This document shows positions 31,037 to 36,753 of a DNA stretch of 36,753 nt, one piece after another (within the stretch, counting starts at the first letter, position 1; each line of letters begins with the position of its first letter). A model generated the notes under the pieces. It was not told the origin of the DNA, did no database searches, and was given only the letters and a program-made list of their open reading frames with translations. The stretch is from Macrococcoides epidermidis. GTDB taxonomy: Bacteria > Bacillota > Bacilli > Staphylococcales > Staphylococcaceae. The position numbers and the translations under genes were made by a program. Location: NCBI RefSeq assembly GCF_042659445.1, contig NZ_JBHSSR010000007.1. One strand, written 5' to 3'.

Positions 31037-31287
31037 AAGGTACCTCCCTGTATTAATTTAATCTTTTGTGAACGTGTTAATTGTTTAATCGCATACTCTC
31101 TTTGCATTGCTGCACTTTTCGTTTCAAAACTTTCTTCGTATACGCGTTTCACCGGTAATCTTACTCTTGTATACTTTGCACCTCTGCCTTCGTTATGGGT
31201 ATGGAGTCTTTTCTCCAGGTCATTTGTATAGCCTGTATACAGTGTACCATCACTACATTCTAATATATAAATATAATGACTACCCAT
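31033..31287 (-). CDS. GIY-YIG domain protein (YazA family)
   Basis: This 84-residue single-domain GIY-YIG protein starts with HYIYILECSDGTLYTGYTNDLEKRLHTH in its motif region; KAARYTR-like GAKYTR and the catalytic-type glutamate region follow. Such small proteins are related to UvrC and SLX1 nucleases, but their function in Bacilli is unknown. ATG 31287 is chosen since GAGG precedes it closely; the upstream ATG 31299 covers that site. It overlaps the neighbouring genes on both sides, so translation is coupled. Confidence 0.9.
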   Translation of the reverse strand: MGSHYIYILECSDGTLYTGYTNDLEKRLHTHNEGRGAKYTRVRLPVKRVYEESFETKSAAMQREYAIKQLTRSQKIKLIQGGTL

Positions 31288-32011
31288 AATAAACCTCATT
31301 CATCGATTTAGAATAAGTACCATCCGTATCATAAATATAAAACGGCGGCATAACCTTCACATCTGGTTTACCACCTTTTATACCAACGACAACAACTGTA
31401 ATCGCATCGGGTTTAGTAGGTGATGAATAGATAGGATAAATAACTTTAGGTTCAATGCCAACTGATCTCATATCAGAAAGCACATCAATCAACCGATCAG
31501 CACGTTGAACAACAATCATTTTTCCTCTTTGCTTCAGTAAATGGTTTGCAGACTGGACGCAATCTAAAAATGTACAAAGCACTTCAGTTCGAGCAATACG
31601 ATGAGCTTCCTTTAAATGCTGATACTCCTGATTTGCTCTAAAGTAAGGAGGATTACATGTTACAACATCAAATTGACTGGGTATAAAATTTTGTTTCACG
31701 CACTTTATGTCCATCTCGTGCATACAAATCTGTTCTTCCAGTTTGTTATATTGAACAGATCGCCTTGCCATATCCACAAGTTGTGACTGAATTTCGATTG
31801 CTTCTATCGGCATGTTTGTACGATGAGATAATAATAAAGGAATAATGCCATTCCCTGAACAAATATCTATCACTTTGTCTTTTTTCTTTAAAGGCGTAAG
31901 GTGTGCAAGTAGCAGTGCATCTGTTGAAAAAGAAAACACATCATCATTTTGAATGATGGATAAATTTTCTTTAATTAATTGATCAAATCTTTCATTTTCT
32001 AATAACATCAT
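31280..32011 (-). CDS. TrmN6-like SAM-dependent adenine-N6 methyltransferase (YabB)
   Basis: This 243-residue class I methyltransferase has the SAM-binding VIDICSGNGIIPLLLS (about 49-64) and the adenine-N6 catalytic motif NPPYF (about 122-126). The E. coli relative TrmN6 (YfiC) methylates A37 of tRNA-Val; that substrate is likely but unproven here. Two ATG codons open the frame 4 and 7 bases after GGAGG, so the start is 32011 or 32008. It overlaps the GIY-YIG gene at its end. Confidence 0.9.
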   Translation of the reverse strand: MMLLENERFDQLIKENLSIIQNDDVFSFSTDALLLAHLTPLKKKDKVIDICSGNGIIPLLLSHRTNMPIEAIEIQSQLVDMARRSVQYNKLEEQICMHEMDIKCVKQNFIPSQFDVVTCNPPYFRANQEYQHLKEAHRIARTEVLCTFLDCVQSANHLLKQRGKMIVVQRADRLIDVLSDMRSVGIEPKVIYPIYSSPTKPDAITVVVVGIKGGKPDVKVMPPFYIYDTDGTYSKSMNEVYYG

Positions 32012-32023
32012 AATTCCTCCAAT

Positions 32024-32047
32024 AAAAAAAGGCTTACGCCTCTTTTT
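32024..32047 (-). terminator. Weak intrinsic terminator after yabA
   Basis: In minus-strand RNA an A-rich/GAGGC arm pairs with GCCUUUUUU around a GUAA tetraloop, and TTTTTTTTATT follows. Only 3-4 pairs are G-C or near, so the stem is weak. It directly precedes the GGAGG of the methyltransferase gene. Confidence 0.55.
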
Positions 32048-32378
32048 ATTCTTTATCAGATAGTAAGCTTAAACAAAAAATACAGTCACCACCACCACGG
32101 TGTTTGCCAAATAAATCTGTCGGACAAATATGAAAGCCTTCTGCGTAAAGCATCGCTAAATTATCTTTACTTTGAAGAACTTTATTATTCTTTTTAGGTT
32201 CCTCTTCTTCTTTAGGTACCTGAATGAAACGTTGCAAATTATCATTTTCTAACTTTAAAGCAACATTTTCTTCGACTAAAGCAACTGTCAGTTCTTTTAA
32301 TGTTTCATAACTATCATTTATATTATTGATTTGTTTCTCCAGCTTAGTTAAAGCATTGAATAATTCATCGCGGTTCAT
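32046..32378 (-). CDS. yabA: Replication initiation control protein YabA
   Basis: YabA binds DnaA and the sliding clamp DnaN to restrain initiation. The 110-residue protein has an N-terminal coiled coil (about 1-55, heptad-rich) and a C-terminal zinc-binding domain with FHICPTDLFGKHRGGGDCIFC (His and three Cys, about 82-102). ATG 32378 follows GGAGG. It sits between ricT and the tRNA methyltransferase gene, and near holB, in a replication-linked neighbourhood conserved in Bacilli. Confidence 0.95.
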   Translation of the reverse strand: MNRDELFNALTKLEKQINNINDSYETLKELTVALVEENVALKLENDNLQRFIQVPKEEEEPKKNNKVLQSKDNLAMLYAEGFHICPTDLFGKHRGGGDCIFCLSLLSDKE

Positions 32379-32388
32379 GATAAACCTC

Positions 32389-33189
32389 CTAAACTTGTAC
32401 CTCGTCGATATGATAAACGATTGGTGTTTCCATACTCTTTAATTTTACTTGCATCGTCACATCTAATATATTTAAACCGATAACACGACCAGGTCCTTCA
32501 GGTGTTTGAATTTCTTCCCCAATATCAGGTAATCTTCTTCTTGTTTCTTCGTAATAATCATTTTCGTATTTCAAACAACACATTAAACGACCACATGCAC
32601 CTGAAATTTTAGTAGGATTTAATGATAAATTCTGATCTTTTGCCATTTTTATCGATACGGGTTCAAAATCACCTAAATAAGTTGCACAGCATAAACTACG
32701 ACCGCAAGGACCAATGCCGCCTAGAATCTTCGCTTCATCTCTTACACCGATTTGACGTAATTCAATGCGTGTTTTTAGATCATAGGCTAAACTTTTAACT
32801 AATTCACGAAAATCTACACGCTCATTAGCAGTAAAGTTAAAAATAATCTTTGCTTTATCTAATGTATAAGTTGCATTTACTAAGCGCATATCGAGTTCAT
32901 GATTTTTAACGTGTTGTTTACATAGCTCTAATGCACGGTCAGCGTCTAACATATTTTGTTCATACTTTAAAATATCATTTTCCGTTGCTTTACGACTAAT
33001 CATTGGTACCGGCATCACTACGTCTTCAATCGGCACTTCTTTATTTGGAATAATAACACGGGCAAGTTCAACGCCACGCTTTTTATTATCAATTACTACT
33101 AATTCATTGACTGAAAATTGTTCATCACCAGGTTGATAATATTCTGTCTTACCTGATTTCTGAAATTTCACGCCTATTATTTCTATCAT
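32389..33189 (-). CDS. ricT: PSP1-domain protein RicT (YaaT)
   Basis: RicT is part of the Ric (YlbF-YmcA-YaaT) complex, which in B. subtilis carries Fe-S clusters and directs RNase Y to mature operon mRNAs. The 266-residue protein has the PSP1 domain and the cysteine pairs CGRSLCCATY (about 163-172) and CGRLMCC (about 198-204). Its ATG shares one base with the holB stop (TAATG), and GAGGTG lies upstream. The partner genes are not in this window. Confidence 0.94.
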   Translation of the reverse strand: MIEIIGVKFQKSGKTEYYQPGDEQFSVNELVVIDNKKRGVELARVIIPNKEVPIEDVVMPVPMISRKATENDILKYEQNMLDADRALELCKQHVKNHELDMRLVNATYTLDKAKIIFNFTANERVDFRELVKSLAYDLKTRIELRQIGVRDEAKILGGIGPCGRSLCCATYLGDFEPVSIKMAKDQNLSLNPTKISGACGRLMCCLKYENDYYEETRRRLPDIGEEIQTPEGPGRVIGLNILDVTMQVKLKSMETPIVYHIDEVQV

Positions 33190-34109
33190 TATTTCACCTC
33201 ATTGAGCATTTGAATCGCTAAAGCTTCATACACTAATGTTATATTAACATATTGTAACAATTGCTGTTTCGCTGTAAGTGTATGGTCTATCATTGCTAAA
33301 CATTTATCAATTGTCAGTAGATTTGCCTGCTGTTGAATATGTTCTTCCATTTCAGGATAACTTACTACATTATCTCCAATGAGTACATACATCAAATCCT
33401 GTAGATACAGTTGAATCATGTCTATTCCCATCAATTGTTTCTCTCGCGAATCGAGTGTATCCAAAATGTTGACAATTTGAATTAATCCCATTGTATCACT
33501 GTTTAGTAAAGTTTGGCACCACTTAATTATTACACCCTTTAAATCATTAAATTGTTGTGTCTCATACCATTCCACTGCTTCTTCTTTACTTAAGTTAAGA
33601 GCATTCATCGTCGCCAGAACAGATTTTGGAATATCCAGATCACTATGCTTGGTCAAATCATCTTCACTAGCTTGTATAAAGATATGCTGACATCTTGAAT
33701 GGATGGTCGGTAAGATGGATTTTGGTGCAGTTGTTACTAATATTGCTACAGTATTTACTGGGGGTTCCTCTAAAAATTTTAATATACTATTTTCACCTTG
33801 CACCGTTACTTTATCGAAATCCATAATAATATAGACTTTATGTGTGCCTTCAATCGGTTTTTGATTCATACGATGTAACAAATCTTCTATTAACTCTTTT
33901 TTTATCGTGGCTTCACTTGTTTCTAGAAGAATGAAATCCGCGTGATTTAAATTTTGAACGCGACTTTGACATATATCATTATTACTACAAAGTATTTGTG
34001 CCGCAAAACGCATTGCTTCATCTTTTAACTGGCCTCTATTCTGTCCATCAAACAAATATGCATGACTTAATTTATTATTATCGATAAGATGCTGCAGTTG
34101 CTTAAGCAT
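33189..34109 (-). CDS. holB: DNA polymerase III delta' subunit
   Basis: HolB is the clamp-loader delta' subunit. The 306-residue protein has the AAA+ fold with a degenerate P-loop (GQNRGQLKD), as expected since delta' does not hydrolyse ATP, and the SRC motif in IHSRCQHIF (about 156-164). Only two cysteines (ILCSNNDIC) remain of the zinc module usual for the family. ATG 34109 follows AAGGAG. The pstA/darA terminator lies 25 bases upstream with no room for a promoter. Confidence 0.95.
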   Translation of the reverse strand: MLKQLQHLIDNNKLSHAYLFDGQNRGQLKDEAMRFAAQILCSNNDICQSRVQNLNHADFILLETSEATIKKELIEDLLHRMNQKPIEGTHKVYIIMDFDKVTVQGENSILKFLEEPPVNTVAILVTTAPKSILPTIHSRCQHIFIQASEDDLTKHSDLDIPKSVLATMNALNLSKEEAVEWYETQQFNDLKGVIIKWCQTLLNSDTMGLIQIVNILDTLDSREKQLMGIDMIQLYLQDLMYVLIGDNVVSYPEMEEHIQQQANLLTIDKCLAMIDHTLTAKQQLLQYVNITLVYEALAIQMLNEVK

Positions 34110-34135
34110 TCAATCTACTCCTTTATATAATCAAA

Positions 34136-34154
34136 AAGCTGCACATGGCAGCTT
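34136..34154 (-). terminator. Intrinsic terminator between darA/pstA and holB
   Basis: AAGCTGC and GCAGCTT form a 7-bp stem with a 5-base loop, and TTTTTGATT follows on the minus strand. The holB AAGGAG begins about 15 bases later. Confidence 0.75.
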
Positions 34155-34157
34155 ATG

Positions 34158-34487
34158 TTAGAACTGATGAAATTGTTCAATCGGCATTACAAAGACTGTT
34201 GCGCCACCAACTTCGACTTCAACTGGATATGGAATATAAGCATCCGCATTGCCACCCATTGGCGTCACAGGTGTAACAACTTGTTCTCGGTTACCACAAG
34301 TACCATTGATTAAAGTTAATAGTTCATTTACACGTTCATCTTCCACACCACATAGAAATGTCGTATTACCAGCCCTTAAAAATCCGCCAGTAGAAGCGAG
34401 TTTTGTTGTTCTAAAATTATTTTTAGTAAGTACATCAGATAGACTTTGACTGTCCTGATCTTGTACAATTGCAATTATCATTTTCAT
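34158..34487 (-). CDS. darA: Cyclic di-AMP-binding PII-like protein (DarA/PstA, YaaQ)
   Basis: This is a trimeric PII-like receptor that binds c-di-AMP; downstream partners are unknown. The 109-residue sequence starts MKMIIAIVQDQD and has the ligand-loop segments NFRTTKLASTGGFLRAGNTT and GGATVFVMPIEQF. The start is set at ATG 34487, 8 bases after GAGG; an upstream GTG at 34496 sits right at that site. It follows tmk by 34 bases and is probably co-transcribed with it. Confidence 0.95.
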   Translation of the reverse strand: MKMIIAIVQDQDSQSLSDVLTKNNFRTTKLASTGGFLRAGNTTFLCGVEDERVNELLTLINGTCGNREQVVTPVTPMGGNADAYIPYPVEVEVGGATVFVMPIEQFHQF

Positions 34488-34521
34488 ATGAAACACCTCT
34501 TATCATCAATTATATCACAAA

Positions 34522-35136
34522 CTAGTTAATGCTCTTATTAATTGCTTCTAAACAATCATTAACTACTTCCAACAAAGGTTTCGAAGCATCGATCAATTTA
34601 ATTCTCTCTGGATGTAAATGAAGTAATTCATCATATCCTTTTACAACACGTTGGTGGAAATCAATCTGTTCTTTGTCTAATCGGTTTGTTTCACGTGAAT
34701 TATCTTTAATACGTAATAAACCAATTTCAGGTTCAACACGCAAATATAACGTTAAATCCGGATATTTACCTTCAATCGCAAATTCATTGATAGCACGAAT
34801 TTCGTCAACCCCGATACCGCGCGCATAACCTTGGTAGGCTAATGAACTATCAATAAAACGGTCACACAATACAATCTTACCCATTTGAAGTGCTGGTAAT
34901 ACTTTTTCTACAAGATGTTGTCTACGGCTTGCAGCAAACAATAACGCCTCTGTTCTGTAATCCATTGCACTCGCATCATCTAAAATGATATTACGGATAT
35001 CTTCACTAATTTTTATACCACCAGGTTCTCTCGTAGTAACTACTTCAAAATCGTTACTTAATTCCTTCGCTAATGCTTTAATAACCGTACTTTTACCTGA
35101 ACCTTCCGGACCTTCAATTGTAATAAAATAACTCAT
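34522..35136 (-). CDS. tmk: Thymidylate kinase
   Basis: Tmk phosphorylates dTMP to dTDP. The 204-residue protein has the P-loop ITIEGPEGSGKST (about 5-17), the VTTREPGG motif (about 34-41) and DRFIDSSLAYQG, with the lid region further on. ATG 35136 follows AGGAG and starts 9 bases after the decarboxylase gene ends, so they share a transcript. The tmk-yaaQ-holB order is conserved in Bacilli. Confidence 0.97.
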   Translation of the reverse strand: MSYFITIEGPEGSGKSTVIKALAKELSNDFEVVTTREPGGIKISEDIRNIILDDASAMDYRTEALLFAASRRQHLVEKVLPALQMGKIVLCDRFIDSSLAYQGYARGIGVDEIRAINEFAIEGKYPDLTLYLRVEPEIGLLRIKDNSRETNRLDKEQIDFHQRVVKGYDELLHLHPERIKLIDASKPLLEVVNDCLEAINKSIN

Positions 35137-35145
35137 TATTTACTC

Positions 35146-36498
35146 CTACTCCCACACACGAATTTTATAATCATAGATACCATGTATTTTTCCACCATCA
35201 GAAATAAATGATTTTACATGTTGAACATGCTCCTCCGTAATCATTTCTCCCTCTAATATGTAAGGAATACCTGGAGGATACGGAATAATATGTTCTGCAC
35301 ATACACGACCTATACTTTTATCTAACGTTATATTGATAATATTATTTGAAGTTTGGGCAATATAACTTCCATCTAATTGATTATATAACATCTCACTTTT
35401 AACTTCATTACTATCTCTGTTATTATCTAATTTTATATTATTTATTCTATCAATCAATAACTCAAATAAATAACGATCATTCTCATGCCATAATGGCAAT
35501 ACACATAATACAAACTTTTCATTACTCAACTCAGTAAATATACCGTATCTCTCTAATAAATGCGCTAATTCTATACCACTATAATGCTCGTGCATCAACA
35601 TTATCTTCAGTGGATCCTCTGCTTCTATAACATCAAAGACTTTGCGCAGTGCTTTTAGTAATGTCGTTCTACGCTTAAAAAATAATCTATCTTTATAATG
35701 CTTATAAAAGGTATCTGCGTGTTCTAAACCTAACATTAGCATATACGAAGGACTAGAAGATTGTAGTATCGAAAGTAAATGATTTATCTGGTGTTTTATA
35801 TCTTCAGGAATAGCATGATTTATATGAATAACTGAACTCATTGTAAATGCAGGTAATGTCTTATGATAAGACTGTACTACGAAATCAGCTGCGTATTTTA
35901 ATGAACTTACAGGAAAATGCTCTGAAATATTAAAATGCGCGCCATGCGCTTCATCAATTAATACAGGAATATGATAACGATGAAAATACTCAATTGCCGC
36001 TTTAATATCATATGTTTCACCAAAATAATTAGGATATGTTAATACCGCTAATTTAATATGAGGCAACACATCTTTATCAATAGCTCCTATATCAATTCCA
36101 CTATACTCTTTTGTAGTATATGAAACATTTGTCGGTAAAATATATGCGCTACCTTTTCCCAATGCAATCGCATTATAAATTGATTTGTGCGCATTTCTCA
36201 TAATAGCAACACTCGGAACTTCACCAGCCTCTATAAAGGAAAGAATCACTGCCAGTAAACCAACAGTTGTACCGTTTACTAAAAAACGTGAATCATATCC
36301 CTCTTTGTCAATCGATAATTGACTATTCTTTATAATATCATCAGGATGATGATAATCATCCATACCTGAAATTTCTGTAACATCGTATTTTAATTCTAAG
36401 TTATCAAGATGTCCTATCGTTTGATAATGGTGACCAGGAACATGCAGTGAAATTGGAATTTGTTTAAAATGTTCAATCATAGCATTATACATTTTCAT
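35146..36498 (-). CDS. Orn/Lys/Arg decarboxylase family PLP enzyme (YaaO/SpeA-like)
   Basis: This is a 450-residue aminotransferase-fold PLP enzyme. HVPGHHY lies at the N terminus, the PLP-contacting DEAHGAH at about residues 189-195 and the Schiff-base lysine in QSYHKTLPAF (about 216-225). It matches the group I-like basic amino acid decarboxylases found beside tmk in Bacilli; the true substrate is not known and the C-terminal domain is short. ATG 36498 follows AAAGGAG; 10 extra upstream codons are rejected. It is the first gene after the rrn terminator. Confidence 0.9.
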   Translation of the reverse strand: MKMYNAMIEHFKQIPISLHVPGHHYQTIGHLDNLELKYDVTEISGMDDYHHPDDIIKNSQLSIDKEGYDSRFLVNGTTVGLLAVILSFIEAGEVPSVAIMRNAHKSIYNAIALGKGSAYILPTNVSYTTKEYSGIDIGAIDKDVLPHIKLAVLTYPNYFGETYDIKAAIEYFHRYHIPVLIDEAHGAHFNISEHFPVSSLKYAADFVVQSYHKTLPAFTMSSVIHINHAIPEDIKHQINHLLSILQSSSPSYMLMLGLEHADTFYKHYKDRLFFKRRTTLLKALRKVFDVIEAEDPLKIMLMHEHYSGIELAHLLERYGIFTELSNEKFVLCVLPLWHENDRYLFELLIDRINNIKLDNNRDSNEVKSEMLYNQLDGSYIAQTSNNIINITLDKSIGRVCAEHIIPYPPGIPYILEGEMITEEHVQHVKSFISDGGKIHGIYDYKIRVWE

Positions 36499-36565
36499 AG
36501 AAAGAACTCCTTTAATTTTACAAATCATTTCTATATGTTAAACATTTTCATTACTTCTATCTTTT

Positions 36566-36574
36566 ATTGTACCA
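36566..36574 (-). promoter_or_regulatory. Candidate promoter of the decarboxylase-tmk operon (extended -10)
   Basis: On the minus strand TGGTACAAT is an extended -10 (TGnTACAAT) lying between the rrn terminator and the decarboxylase gene. The -35 region is poor. Confidence 0.45.
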
Positions 36575-36620
36575 ACATTTTTAAAACTAAGTATCTAATA
36601 ATAAAAACACTTAAAAAAAT

Positions 36621-36648
36621 GCAAAAAAAAGAGACCTTAACAGGTCAC
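36621..36648 (-). terminator. Intrinsic terminator of the upstream rRNA operon
   Basis: GACCT (36633-36637) and AGGTC (36642-36646) form a short stem with a 4-base loop, and TCTTTTTTTTGC follows on the minus strand. It lies about 45 bases after the 5S rRNA end, and no tRNA genes intervene. Confidence 0.75.
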
Positions 36649-36692
36649 TCGTTTGCGGCTCATCGCATCCATTTAAGGTATTACTATAAATC

Positions 36693-36753
36693 TGCCCGGC
36701 AACGTCCTACTCTCGCGGATCGTAAGACCAACTACCATCGGCGCTAGAGAGCT
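36693..36753 (-). rRNA. 5S rRNA, 3' half, cut by window edge
   Basis: The minus strand reads the 3' part of 5S rRNA: GCGCCGATGGTAGTT, then CCGCGAGAGTAGGACG (the two loop E strands) and the closing GTTGCCGGGC. About 61 of the roughly 115 nucleotides are in the window; the 3' end is estimated. The 16S and 23S genes should lie further right. The operon ends at this 5S without a trailing tRNA cluster. Confidence 0.93.

Noticed and set aside
1..36753. Defence island, prophage or novel biosynthetic cluster
   Set aside because: All 39 protein genes are recognisable conserved core genes in ancestral order, with no insertion between them.

Overview
The window is a core-chromosome segment of a low-GC Gram-positive coccus of the family Staphylococcaceae. 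The gene order, protein sequences, AAGGAG/GGAGG ribosome-binding sites and U-tract terminators all fit. The order matches the classic Bacillus subtilis tmk-to-lysS region with the sporulation genes stripped out (no yabG, sspF, spoVT, yabP/yabQ or spoIIE). It also matches the Staphylococcus aureus arrangement in which a rRNA operon precedes the decarboxylase gene and another follows lysS. A tRNA-dihydrouridine synthase gene between folK and lysS suggests a lineage outside S. aureus itself, possibly Macrococcus or Mammaliicoccus; that is inference from memory of gene order. I see no phage, insertion sequence, CRISPR array or defence system.

Almost everything reads on the minus strand, so transcription runs from high to low coordinates. 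Right end (36753 to about 30200): the 3' half of a 5S rRNA and the rrn terminator, an Orn/Lys/Arg decarboxylase-like gene, tmk, a c-di-AMP receptor gene (darA/pstA), holB, ricT, yabA, a tRNA-modification methyltransferase, a GIY-YIG protein and rsmI. The only plus-strand gene, an abrB-type regulator, sits at 29876-30151 and diverges from metG.

The middle holds metG, tatD, rnmV, ksgA/rsmA, veg, ispE, purR, ridA, spoVG, glmU, prs and rplY (ctc), followed by pth, mfd, a SpoVB/PST-family flippase, mazG-like yabN, rqcP (yabO), divIC and yabR. These genes serve tRNA and rRNA maturation, nucleotide and cell-wall precursor supply, translation quality control, transcription-coupled repair and division. 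The left part holds tilS, hpt, ftsH, hslO, cysK, a folate operon (folP-folB-folK) and then dus and lysS. Beyond lysS lie tandem rRNA promoters that run into an ambiguous base (301) inside a truncated tRNA-Thr, followed by tRNA-Lys, tRNA-Gly and a partial tRNA-Leu.

I do not see a new multi-gene system. The most useful observations are regulatory. There is a near-consensus sigma-B promoter and a foldable leader before rplY, and a PurR box over the purR promoter. Several intrinsic terminators are jammed against the next gene's ribosome-binding site with no room for a promoter. A repeated 10-mer occurs in inverted orientation in the abrB/metG divergent region. Position 301 has the signature of a collapsed or missing rRNA operon.
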